Source: Kovacikia minuta CCNUW1 (GTDB taxonomy: Bacteria > Cyanobacteriota > Cyanobacteriia > Leptolyngbyales > Leptolyngbyaceae). From it: a stretch of DNA of 64,000 bases. The notes under the pieces are model-generated. The model was not told the origin of the DNA and did no database searches. It was given only the letters and a program-made list of their open reading frames with translations. The number at the start of each line of letters is the position of its first letter. Position 1 is the stretch's first letter. Location: NCBI RefSeq assembly GCF_020091585.1, contig NZ_CP083582.1, positions 806,001 to 870,000 on the forward strand. Reading direction: 5' to 3'. Positions 44,300 to 54,494 of the stretch are shown here, one piece after another. The translations under genes were made by a program, and so were the position numbers.

Positions 44300-46679
44300 G
44301 CAAGTAGCTCCTGTAATACCGCTGAGTTAACCTCGATCGGATCATCGCCTTCCATTAAAGCCTCATCGCAGCGATCGAAAGCAACTTCATTGATTACTTC
44401 GATCGCCCCGTCTAACATTAAATCGAGTTGGGTGGCGATCGTCGCTAATTCCTGACGCTGCCAAACGGGTTGCTTCGAGAGGGCGAATAATAACTCCGTA
44501 TGGGCGCTGTCCAAGCCTGCAACTTGCCGCCCAGATTGGGAGGTGGGTGTAGCGGGTTTAGATTTTTTACGGCTGCGTCTGGTTGATTTTGCGATATTTC
44601 GCGGACTTGCTGGAGTCGGGGTTGCTGCTTCCTCAACAAAGATTTCGGCTAACAGATTAGAAATCTCTTGCGATTCTTCCCAGCTTCGATTGCACCAGCG
44701 CCATATCCAGTGCCACTTCCGTCTGTTTCTTAGCTCGCTTCGGTTCCGAGAGAATCTTGTGCCCACGTCTAACGCCAGCCTTGCGCACGGTAACCGGCTC
44801 ACTGGCAGGTTGCCCCACGCTTGTACTGATATCGTGAATGTCGCTATAAACCGCCTGAGCATCCAACCCCAACAGCGTGTAGGCTTTCTCCAACAGTTGC
44901 ACTTCCTGCGGCTTCAGTTGCCCATCCGCAGCGGCGACCTGAACCAGCAGTTGGGCAACCTGCCTGGGATGTTCCAGGTTCACCCGCTCAATCCGTGCCT
45001 TGAGGCTTCGGAGGGTCGGTTTTTCTTCCAGTAACCAGTGGAGATGGGCATGCAGCCGCGATCGCTCTGGTTCTTTGAGAGAAACCATTTCGTCTAAGTG
45101 GGTGTGCAAAGCTTGCTGTTCCGATGGATTGGGAGATGCGTCACCGCTGGCAATCGCGATCGCCAGATGGGCGACTAAGGTTGCCTCAGAATACTCGGCT
45201 GAAAGCGCTTTGGGATTTGCGACTGGCAGGCGAAAGAGGGCAAGCCGCTTGTTTAGTGTGGGTAATGCACCCCCTAAACGGGGATCGGGTTCCATGCCAT
45301 AACCGAATCGCTCCAGCAATTGGGAAAGCCCTGATGCTTCTGGTTTTGTTAACTTTTCAGGATTCGCCCCAGACCAATGTTGCAATAATTCCTGTCCGGA
45401 GATGACCACAGTCTGAGTGGCGGGCTTAGCAAATTTTTGACCCAGCCATTGGTGCAGTTTACTGACGACTTCACCGCCATGCGTGGGCAGCAAATCGATC
45501 GGTAGGAGGGCGATCGCCGCTACGGTGTTCCGAGCGTCGGGATTGCGCCCCAGCAAGCGGCTGAGCGGGTCGAGTTCTACCCGGCATTGTTGTACGATGT
45601 CGCCAATTTTGGTGATTTTGGCAGTAAAGCGAGAGACATCGGGTAGATCGCCAATATTAACCTCGATCGCCCCCCCAAAGGTTGGGCTGGATGGATAATA
45701 AATTGTCTTCAGCAATGTCTTACCAGGCTTCAGCTTCAACCCTTCGCCATACTCCTGCTGATAGGGCAACTGAAACAGCGTCTTGAATTCGTCCAGGCAG
45801 CGGGCAGCGGCGGTTGGCAGGGGATTCTTTGCCAATCGGACGTACCATGCCAGTGCCCATTCTGCTGGAATCGGTTGCCCTTGCTTCACCCGTTGCCCCA
45901 AGCCCACCTGAAGTTCAAAGGGTGTGGCTTCCAGAGGATTACTGATGGGTTGATGGGGAGTGGGCGATCGAATCAGGCGACAAACCTGCAAAAATGTCTC
46001 TGCCTTATTGGCAAAGGACAAATTAGCACCGGGACTACCATAGAGAGCCTTCAGCCGCTCCACTTCAGCGATGATACGATCGAATTCCTGCTGTTTCGCC
46101 TCATCCCGTTCCAGATCCGCTTCCAGCAGCACATGAAACATACGCCGCTCCAAGCCGTAGAAAAACAGCCAGATATTGCCATTGTAGACTCTGAGACGCA
46201 CATCGACCTTCTGCTAACCAACGCAGGTAAGCCGCCCGATTTTCGGGCTGCATCTGCGTGTAGGACAGGCTATACGCGGTTGGCGGTTTTTCATAGTCAG
46301 ACGGCTTACGGCTAACCCGGAGATTGGGGCGCAGCAAACACGGCTCAACTCCGTAGCCCCGAACCATCTTCAGTCCTTCTCCGAAATACACCATACCGGG
46401 AATCTCATATCCCGATATTTTCACGGTTTCACCCACTGGCACCCAGTAGTCATCATCGTCAAGCCCCTCCTCCTCCGCCAATTCCGCTTCCCCCATCACC
46501 ATCTCCAGCAATTCAGCTAGTTCAGAAAGGTCACGGGAACTTACCTGGGAACCACGTGTTTTTCTTCCCGTTAGCGGATTAGCTTGCGGATATTGTTGCT
46601 CTGTTTCTTTGATCCGGGATGGATCGGGCAAAGAAATCCCAAGCTTTTTCAGCACGTCCCAGAATGATGGAAATTTCAT
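44296..46679 (-). pseudogene. TerB-N/TerB-C domain protein, two frameshifts
   Basis: The N-terminal part (from 46679) has a linker, then the TerB-N signature MVYFGEGLKMVRGYG...ENRAAYLRWLAEGR. Frame is lost near 46200 and regained as RLRVYNGNIWLFFYGLERRM. It continues through a long middle, a TerB-like helical domain (VAAADGQLKPQEVQLLEKAY) and then a GGG run at 44679-44681. There one extra base hides the C-terminal domain (LEESQEISNLLAEIFVEEAA, then RQELATIATQLDLMLDGAIE). Joined, it is about 790 residues. TerB-N/C proteins occur in stress and anti-phage gene neighbourhoods. The second shift looks like a homopolymer error; the first is less clear. Confidence 0.75.
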
Positions 46680-46896
46680 GGGAATGAAAAGAACACGATT
46701 TGACTAGTGTATCGTTTTGTGCCGAAACCGGATCTACACTAATCAGAGTTACGTCGATTGTCGCTTTCTATTCCCCACCCCAATTCAAAACTCAAAATTC
46801 TTCCCCCACCCCACACCCCTCAGATTCAACTCAAAACTCAAAACTCAAAACTTAAAACTCAAAACTCAAAACTTAAAACTCTCCCCCCCTCTACCA
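46680..46896. other. Divergent intergenic region with AACTCAAA repeats
   Basis: 217 bases between the TerB and SWIM genes. A heptad-like ACTCAAA / ACTTAAA tandem repeat runs from 46785 to 46880. The plus frame is open through it from 46717, but this is repeat translation. Confidence 0.55.
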
Positions 46897-47510
46897 ATGA
46901 CATCCCCATTCACTGACCTGCTCACTCCCGATCGATTGAAAGAACTGGCAGACGATCGCTCCTACCAGCGGGGCGAAGCCTACTTTCGCCAGGGACGAGT
47001 TTGTTCTGTGGAACAGCAAGAGGACACAATCATTGCCCGGGTTGAGGGAACAGAAACCTACGAGGTCAAATTTGAAATTGAAGACCAGAACCAACTGAGC
47101 TATCAGTGTGATTGTCCAGTTGGGATTGATGGTTGGTTTTGTAAGCATTGCGTGGCGGTTGGTTTAGCTTGGTTAGCGAATCCCCCCCAATCTCAAAAGG
47201 TAGGCAAGCACCGATCTCAGTCTCAGCCATCGGGAACGTCCATGCAGGATGTGCAGCGTTACCTGGAACAACAGGATAAGTCTGACCTTGTGAAGCTGAT
47301 TCTTGAACGTGCCTGGAAGGATAACGGCTGGCGAGAACAATTGTTACTAAAAGTGGCGGCACTACACCCGAAAGGCGTTGATCTGAAAACGTTTCAGCAT
47401 GCGCTTAAAAATGCGATCGAGGTGGGTGGCTATATAGAATATGCCGAAGCGAAAGGCTATGCACGGGGTATCGAGAAGGTATTGAATGCGATCGCGCCCC
47501 TGTTGGACGG

Positions 47511-48698
47511 TAGGGTTGATTTATTCTAGCCAGAGGGGAAGTCAAGCATCGGCAATAGCTGAGAAAAGTCGTTTTTGAGAAGGTCGATCGCAGTTGTAAT
47601 CGAGCGATGCCCCGCTCGGCGGAATAAGGTAATCGACAAGTTGCGAATCAACGCCATCAAGGTAGCCGCAGCAGGAGCAGAAATGGAGTGAGTGTCTTCC
47701 CCCAGCACCACATCTTTGACCCAATGCAACAGATTCTCGATACCCCAATGAGCCCGAATGCGCCCTTGCAAGGCATCTGCCTTGTCCATCCAACTGGTGA
47801 TGTAGTAGCGATGCTCTAAATACGGTTGCCCTTGACGATGACCGCAGCGAATCACCTCGACTCCCTGTTGGGCACCGCTCCACTGGTCTTTGAACGCATC
47901 AGGCAAGGGAAAGACTGACGCAATGCGGGTCGTTTGACGACTACGAGTGGTTTCGCTATCGAGATGAACACTCACGACTTCATCACTTTGTGCCAATGCC
48001 TGCAATTGTTGATAAAGCGTCTTCTGATTGGCTTTAACGGTAATCACATAATCATTACCCTGCTGATGAATCAACTCAACTGTTTTTTTGGGCGTGCAAA
48101 GCATCCAAGCTGATCGTGACTCCCGATAACTGCAATCGCTCTAACAGGTCATAGACTACCTGAATCTCGCTTCTGTCCCCATTGTCAAAAGCCGCTTGCC
48201 CCACCACCAATCCTTGCTCCAGTTGGAACACCGAGACGACGTTAACAAAGTTTTGCTCTGAACCATGAGCATTGTTAACCGTATTCCTCAAGCTTTTGCC
48301 ATCCACCGCACAGTTTTCTCCAGCTTGCATTAATCCTGCTGTTTGTGCCCAACTGTTGAATGCATCGGCAACCGCATTAAAGTCAATCTCTAGCAATAAC
48401 CGTCGAATCGTTGAATAACTCGGTAATGCTGCTCGTCGTAACCCTAACTGTTCGGAGAGGGTCTCTTGATGTCGTAGCATAAAGCGAGTTAACCCACGAT
48501 AACCGCGATAGCCGCTCATTGTTCCCAGAATGATTAACAACAGAAACACCCAGAGCGGATAGCGCTGTCCAGCACCACGTCGATGGTCAGGAATGGTTTT
48601 GAGAGCTTCAATGAGAGTCATGATGAGCTTTGGAAACGGGTATCTATATGTCCTCCTGATCTAGCTTAATAATCCTCTACTAGAATGAATCAACCCTA
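47511..48698 (-). mobile_element. ISAs1-family insertion sequence, 1188 bp
   Basis: Terminal inverted repeats of 19 bases (TAGGGTTGATTTATTCTAG; one mismatch at the other end) bound the element. A direct repeat CCTGTTGGACGG flanks it at 47499-47510 and 48699-48710. Twelve bases is longer than the 8-10 usual for the family, so the true duplication may be a little shorter with chance matches. It carries one transposase gene on the minus strand. The intact ends and target copies suggest recent insertion. Confidence 0.9.
47526..48621 (-). pseudogene. ISAs1-family transposase, frameshifted
   Basis: First part from 48621: MTLIEALKTIPDHRRGAGQR (the H-repeat/DUF-associated N-terminal domain), CAVDGKSLRNTVNNAHGSEQ (first catalytic Asp) and ISLDALHAQ. 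Second part: KTVELIHQQGNDYVITVKAN, RYYITSW, then IRAHWGIENLLHWVKDVV with the catalytic Glu. The break is at a seven-A run (plus-strand T run at 48082-48088). Six A bases would give DALHAQKTVELI in frame. The offset is +1, so classical -1 programmed slippage does not explain it. It is either inactive or a homopolymer error. Confidence 0.85.
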
Positions 48699-49856
48699 CC
48701 TGTTGGACGGGGGACATGCCCAGGCGGTGATGGAATTGTGTGAATATGCTATTCCGTTGTTAGAAACGGCGTTGAATGCGATCGATGATTCAAACGGCTA
48801 TGCCGGAGGAGTGCTGGCACGATTGCAAGAATTGCATCTACGTGCCTGTAAACAGGCTAAACCTGATCCGCTCAAACTCGCTGAACGATTGTTTGAATTT
48901 GAAATGGGCACCGCCTATGACACGTTTTACGGTGCTGTGGATACCTACGCCGACGTTCTGGGTCAATCTGGTTTGGCGCGTTATCGGGAACTGGCAGAAG
49001 CAGCCTGGGCAGAACTTCCAACCCTGACACCAGGTCAGCAACCCAGTTATAGTTCCGATCGCTGGCGGCTGACGCAAATCATGGAGCGATTGGCATGGCA
49101 GTCCGGCGACGTAGAAGCGGTTGTTGCAATCAAACGGCGTGATCTGTCACGCTCCTATACCTATCTGCAAATTGCTGAACTCTACCAGAAAGCCGGACAG
49201 GCTGATCCTGCTTTAAAGTGGGCAGAAGACGGTCTCAAAGCCTTTCCCGATAGTCCTGACTCTCGTTTGCAAAATTTTTTAGTACAGGAATACCAGCAAC
49301 GAGGACGGTTTGACCAAGCGATGCAAATCGTCTGGACGATGTTTACCGAATCACCGTCTCTGATGACCTATCAGAAACTGAAAACTGAAGCAGAAAGGGG
49401 GAATCAGTGGACAAAGTGGCGAGAACAAGCTATTTCCCACATCCGTCAGCAAATCGAGCGACCCAAACAACAGAAACAAGGAAAACTGGCATACATTTAC
49501 CGGGATCGCTCGTTGCTGGTTGAGATCTTTCTCTGGGAAGGGGCGATCGAGTTAGCCTGGCAGGAAGCTAAAGCGGGTGACTGTTCTAAAGAACTCTGGT
49601 TAAAACTGGCAGACCTCTGTCAGCAGAACCATCCTGAAGATTCCCTTTCAATTTATATGAATCAAATTGAACCGTTGATTCAGCAAGCCAACAATGCTGC
49701 CTATGCCCAGGCAGTGGATTTTTTAAAGCCAGTCAAAAAGCTGATGCTGCAATTAAATTTGCGATCGCAGTTTGAGCAATACCTGGAACATCTGCGATCG
49801 ACCCATAAAGCCAAACGCAACTTGATGAAGCTGTTGAATGAGGCAAAGCTGTAATC

Positions 49857-50273
49857 TTCATTCCCTACGATCGCCTGCGCTGGGCAACCGAAATTGTTGT
49901 GAATGGGTTCCGTGCAACCACACGCAAGCCAGACCTAATGGTGCTTTCAGTGGAAGCACGGGAAGCCCTCAGAGGTGCCAGTCGAGGCACCATTACTCCC
50001 GACATGCCTGCACAGCTACTGGTGATAGAGGTCGTCTCGCCAGGTCAAGCCAATGAAGATCGTGACTATCGTTACAAGCGATCGGAGTATGCATCACGAG
50101 GGATTGCTGAATATTGGATTGTAGAACACCCGCTGCGAGCTAGTTTAACCGTTTTAACCCTGGTCAACGGGCGATACCAAGAAGCTGTGTTTCAGGGAGC
50201 AGATGCAATCCGCTCCGTCACGTTTCCATTCCTCAACCTGACCGTTGATCAGGTGTTGAGTGTCGGCATATAG
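49857..50273 (+). pseudogene. Uma2-family endonuclease, 5'-truncated
   Basis: Immediately after the SWIM stop the frame reads FIPYDRLRWATEIVVNGFRA, then the PD-(D/E)xK-like core KPDLMVLS, LLVIEVVSPGQANED and YKRSEYASRGIAEYWIVE, to the end. About 50 N-terminal residues and the start codon are missing. An internal ATG at 49899 could start a shorter product with the core residues. Family members are about 185-190 residues and abundant in cyanobacteria. Confidence 0.7.
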
Positions 50274-50310
50274 TTATCGCGAGGTGCGTGTCACCTTCTA
50301 GAGAGGAAAT

Positions 50311-50559
50311 TCATAACTGATTATTGAGATAAGCACAGCGGTGAGCCAAAACTCTGGAGACATGCTGCGGTTTCCACCGCGCTCCCAAAATTTGCAAGCG
50401 GCGGTCAATCTGCTTGACGGTCGATTCAACTGCTCTAGCATCAATTGAGTCAATGTTTTCAGCTTGCAAATAATCGTAGTTGGGGATGCGGTGGCGATGC
50501 TTTTGCAGATACTGACAGAAACAGTGGGTATGGGAGCTGCATTGAATGCGGCATAACAA
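50311..50559 (-). pseudogene. ISKra4-family transposase, C-terminal fragment
   Basis: About 80 residues ending DARAVESTVKQIDRRLQILG, RWKPQHVSRVLAHRCAYLNN and a stop. ISKra4 transposases end with the same AVEST-KQI-RR...HRCAYLNG pattern. The N-terminal bulk is missing and no inverted repeats were found, so it is a relic. Confidence 0.55.
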
Positions 50560-50648
50560 CCCCAGTGCTGTGGATTGTCGAGAGCGACTGGTGGCATACT
50601 AAAGATCACTGCAACCGCTAACTGGAAACGTTAAGAGGGACACAGGGC

Positions 50649-51144
50649 ATGAAGCAGCGAGGAAAACTCTTCTTCTTTTGCGGCAAGATGGCGGCGGGGA
50701 AATCGACCCTGGCAAGGGAAATTGCGCAGCGAGAGGACGCGATTTTGGTCGTGCAAGACCACGTTCCTGGACAAGTTGTTTCCGGGCGAAGTCGTAGACA
50801 TTCCTAGCTTCGTCAAGTATTCATCAAGGCTAAAAGAGGCTCTTACGGCGCATATCTGCTCACTGCTGTCAAAGGGCATATCTGTTGTGCTCGACTTTCC
50901 TGGCAACACAAGAACGCAGCGTTCCTGGTTTCGCGAACTGTTTGAATGCGCAGACGCCGATCATGAGTTGCACTACATTGATGTAACTGACGAGTTGTGC
51001 AAGCGTCAGTTGCGAGAGCGGAGCAAGGATCTGGCTGAAGGCTCAGCTTTCACGAGTGATGCTGAGTTTGATGCCATCACACAATACTTCCATGCACCCT
51101 CAGACGATGAGAACTTCAACGTCATTCGTCATCAGCGCACCTAA
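50649..51144 (+). pseudogene. P-loop kinase / zeta-toxin-like ATPase, frameshifted
   Basis: Starts MKQRGKLFFFCGKMAAGKST (Walker A GKMAAGKST) and runs to ILVVQD. A shift near 50758 then leads to FLDKLFPGEVVDIPSFVKYS, GISVVLDFPGNTRTQRSWFR (the second-strand DFPGNT) and CKRQLRERSKDLAEGSAFTS, to the end. Joined, it is about 165 residues, normal for small AAA_33-type kinases that phosphorylate small molecules or nucleotides. The substrate is unknown. The single shift may be an error. Confidence 0.65.
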
Positions 51145-51322
51145 CGGCTCGATTACCTGACAGCACTAGCTAGAAAATAGAATCCAGGAGCCAGAATCCA
51201 GAATCCAGAATGGCTGTCTCCTCCTGACTCCTGGCTCCTGACTCCTTATTTTCATGCTTGGGGGTGAGGGGAGGTCATGGGAGGCAGTTTGGGCAATCAA
51301 CGCATAGCAGCGAGGCATCTCT

Positions 51323-52577
51323 ATGAATCCCTTATTTCCGATCGACCCTGAAACCGATCCGGCATTACCTGGTCATCCTGATCCTTACCCCATTTACCAT
51401 CAACTTCGCGCCCTCAAGCCAGTCTTTTGGAGTTCTGCGGTGAATGGTTGGGTTCTCCTTCGCTATGCAGATGCCATCGCTTACCTGAGCGATCGTCGCT
51501 TTAGTCGGCAAGCCTATCTCCAAACCCTCCAACAACGCTATGGTGATAGCCCGATTCTTGAATCGCAACGGCGAGAGATTGTTTTTACCGATCCACCACA
51601 GCACAAGCGATTGCGTCGATTAGCCGATCTTGCTAACTCCTTGCAAGACAGCACACCGTTTCGCCCACAAATAGAGCGGCTTGTGAATCAGAAAATCGAT
51701 CAGGTTCAGGCGAGGGGCGAGATGGATTTGATTGCAGATCTGGCTGAGCCACTCCCCCCCCAAGTTCTGGCACGTTGGTTAGGAGTCCCCCTCGCGATTG
51801 TGCCGTCTCTCAAAGCCTGGCGTACTGGCGATTCAAAGGGGACGGGGAATCGTGCGAACTCCTGAAACAACAGCAGCAGCTAGCCAAGCAGTCAAAGAGT
51901 TGGAAACCTATTTCGGCGAATTAATTGCTGAACGGCGTGAGTCTCCCCGGTCTGATGCGATTACGAGCTTGATTCAAGTTGAAGATCGGGGAGACAGGCT
52001 GACCGATCAGGAAGTGTTGATGTTCAGTTGGGGCTTGTTTTCTGCGGGTCACACATCGGTTCAGTATCTCATCGGCAACGCTCTTCTCGCCCTTCTACGG
52101 CATCCTGACCAGCTAGAGATGGTCAGGAGCGATCGCACCCTGATTGCCAACGCCGTTGAGGAAGCCCTCCGTTATGATCCTCCGACTCAAGCGTTGAACC
52201 CCCAGGTTGCATTAGAGGATGTAACCATCGGTGCCGAAACCATTCAAGCAGGGGAAGCGATTTCCGTTCTGATTGGAGCGGTTAATCGTGACCCTGAACG
52301 GTTTCCCGATCCCGATCGATTCGACATCACGCGAACCGATCACCATCATCTTTCCTTCAGTACGGGCGAGCATTTCTGTCCGGGTTCATTTCTGGCGCGT
52401 TTACAAGCGCAGATCGCACTTGACGTAATCCTACAAAGACTATCAAATCTGAAACTGGCAACAGACACACTCGCATGGCAGAAGTTGGGCAGATTTCGAG
52501 GGCTTGCTTCCTTACCCGTGACCTTTGATCCTGCACCACAAGCTTCACAACTGGACTATGGAGACCAAAACCGATGA
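51323..52577 (+). pseudogene. Cytochrome P450 (CypX type) with a central lesion
   Basis: N-terminal part: PGHPDPYPIYHQLRALKPVF, LRYADAIAYLSDRRFSRQAY and FTDPPQHKRLRRL. After LKAW (about 51810) the frame is lost. It is regained by IVRTPETTAAASQAVKELET and continues with the I-helix box FSAGHTS, EEALR (ExxR), the PERF region and the haem loop FSTGEHFCPGSFLAR, whose Cys ligates haem. Several residues between LKAW and IVRT also do not match relatives, so a small rearrangement rather than a single missing base is likely. It would otherwise be a soluble P450 of about 410 residues. Confidence 0.8.
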
Positions 52578-53512
52578 CGAATCTTGAATTGCTCCTCAAT
52601 CACTTCCAGGTAAACGGGCACTCGTGACGGTGGTTCTGAGTTACCCCAACTGCTCCACTGCTTGAAATTACTCTTGAGACGTGGGATATATTTTGGCATG
52701 ATCCTGCCTTGGCAGAGGCGAGAAAACCCATGTTATTCCCAAATCATTGCTTTAATTGGCTCCCGCAATTTCCCTGGCTTTTCTGCCTCACCCTGGGGTG
52801 GAACGAGATCGCGCCCCCAGTTAGCGCCCAACCAGTTAGCACCCAATCTGTTGCAAAACCCTTAACCGTACAAACAGGAATCCAGTTGCGCGAATTGCGA
52901 TTAAGTGATTTGACTCCAGATACATTCCATGCAAATTTCATCATCTGGTTTAGTTGGAAGCCCCAACCGGGGCAGTACGATCGCCCTCTCGCGTGGGTTG
53001 GGTTGAGTCCGCGAAACCCAACATCTATAAGCGTTAGAACGATCAGCGAGTTGGATGACAAAGTGCGGAATTGGACAGTTGAATCATTCGTTTCTGCGGG
53101 GCTGTTGATGTTGGGTTTCCTGTCGTCAACCCAACCTACAGCTGGAAATACTACACGAGGGGCGATCGAATAATTAAATACCCAAGTGCGATCGCTGATC
53201 TCCTGTAGGATGCGTTAGTTTGCGTAACGCATCAATTCAAGGGCTTAATCTACACATTTCAAATCACAATTGAGTTTCTATTACTTCTTGAATCAAATTT
53301 TTTGTAGCGCTCCAATTAATAAATCAATGCGTTACGCTTGCAGCTAACGCATTCTACGCAAGGGGCGATCGCACAATATAGGCCTAAATCTAGCGACCCA
53401 GAAATTTGCCAAGTCAGATCGCGATCGCAGGCTCAATATGCAAAGTGCGGACTGATGACTTCAGCTCCGCACTCAAAATATGTTAACAATTTACCACTCT
53501 AGTTAGATGTGA
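52578..53512. other. Repeat-rich intergenic region
   Basis: About 935 bases. Two short palindromes: GTTGGGTT/AACCCAAC at 52997-53022 and again at 53110-53135. A long-distance inverted repeat follows: TGTAGGATGCGTTAG...GCGTAACGCAT at about 53204-53232 against ATGCGTTACGC...CTAACGCATTCTAC at about 53327-53357. It resembles the hairpin inside the 6540-6702 MITE. A plus frame at 52709-53173 passes through the palindromes and is not believed. Confidence 0.6.
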
Positions 53513-54304
53513 TTATACGGGCACTTTTACTCCGGCTCCCATCACTTGTTTGGCGATCGCGCTGGCTTCCTGAGTCCAACGGTGTTCTGGATACCGCAGG
53601 GAAAAGATATCCTGGCTGCCCAGTTCAAACATTTCCTCACAAATTGGCAGAACACCTGCAACCGTTGCTTCGTAAGTATTTTGTACCCGTTGCCGTAGTT
53701 CCTTAAAATCCAGGGATGGGAGGGCTTTATTCACAACCAGGAGCATTTTAGGCACTTCTAATTTACGCGCCACATCAACTGCAACAGCTGTTCCCTGGTA
53801 ATCCTGATGGTCTGGGCGCAGAATCAGAATGAGTGTGTTGGACAAAATAATTGACAGTAACGTTTCCTCATTGATTCCAGGGTGGGTGTCAATGAAAAGA
53901 TAATCCAATTTCAGCTTACGGGTTAAATCGCGCAACCCATCATTCAACAAACGGGCATCGTACCCTTCACGCAGAATACGAGAAATTTCGCTGGTTTTAA
54001 TGCTAGAAGGAATCAGATGAATACTGCCCTGTTTACCAAACAAGGATTGTTTTTGTTTGAGAATACCACTGACATCATAAACCGCTTCTTCGATCGCGCA
54101 CCGTCCCCAGAGATAGTCATTCAGGGTATAGTGGATGCGTTCTTCCTTTAAACCAAACAAAACATGAATTCCTGGGGATTGAATGTCCGTATCGACAATT
54201 CCAACCCGACGACCAGTACGGGCAATCAGTGTGGCAACATTCCCGGTGACATTTGATTTGCCAGTTCCGCCACGAAACGAGTGAACAGAGATGATTTCAG
54301 ACAC
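53513..54304 (-). CDS. MinD/ParA-family ATPase
   Basis: 263 residues with the deviant Walker A SFRGGTGKSNVTGNVA (both Lys-equivalent and GKS intact), VGIVDTDIQSPGIHVLFGLK and YLFIDTHPGINEETLL (Walker B). The protein lacks an evident C-terminal amphipathic helix. Such ATPases position proteins or DNA, or regulate secretion and signalling complexes. It lies 190 bases downstream of a HAMP/haem-type sensor on the same strand. The gap holds GGTGGTAGGTGATAGG-type repeats. The target is not inferable. Confidence 0.85.
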   Translation of the reverse strand: MSEIISVHSFRGGTGKSNVTGNVATLIARTGRRVGIVDTDIQSPGIHVLFGLKEERIHYTLNDYLWGRCAIEEAVYDVSGILKQKQSLFGKQGSIHLIPSSIKTSEISRILREGYDARLLNDGLRDLTRKLKLDYLFIDTHPGINEETLLSIILSNTLILILRPDHQDYQGTAVAVDVARKLEVPKMLLVVNKALPSLDFKELRQRVQNTYEATVAGVLPICEEMFELGSQDIFSLRYPEHRWTQEASAIAKQVMGAGVKVPV

Positions 54305-54494
54305 GGTAAATCCTCAAAAGTGAAACGACTAATAAACGGTGTATAGAAGGTGATAGGTGGTAGGTGGTTAGGTGGTAGGTGATAGGTGGTAGGTGGTAGG
54401 TCTCGCCCAAAGTTAGGACATCTTGTGTCACTAAAACCTTTCGCTAACAGGGCTTTTATCCCTGACACCTGACACCTGTTATAAAACTCAGCGA

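Larger units (their letters stand above)
46897..49854 (+). pseudogene. SWIM zinc-finger protein, split by an ISAs1-family element
   Basis: Left part 46897-47510: DRSYQRGEAYFRQGRV, then the SWIM motif CDCPVGIDGWFCKHCVAVGL (CxCx(n)CxH). It continues to APLLDG. Right part 48711-49854: GHAQAVMELCEYAIPLLETA, then TPR-like helices to the stop. Removing the IS and one 12-base target copy restores APLLDGGHAQAV in frame, giving about 585 residues. SWIM domains bind DNA or proteins. The gene is divergent from the TerB operon, so it may have belonged to that system. The IS stops translation at 47527. Confidence 0.85.

Noticed and set aside
40421-46679. Complete BREX system
   Set aside because: Only BrxD-like and BrxHI-like genes are present; methylase, PglZ phosphatase and BrxC-type genes are not in the window.
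46717-46896. Upstream start for the SWIM protein
   Set aside because: The extra 60 codons translate the ACTCAAA tandem repeat (KTQNLKLKTQNLK). The ATG at 46897 begins the conserved sequence.
48076-48100. Programmed -1 ribosomal frameshift in the transposase (A AAA AAC-like run)
   Set aside because: The downstream frame is +1 relative to the first, so -1 slippage would not reach it. Deletion of one A restores a family-like sequence.
52709-53173. A 154-codon plus-strand frame
   Set aside because: It contains two copies of the GTTGGGTT/AACCCAAC palindrome and lacks any family pattern.
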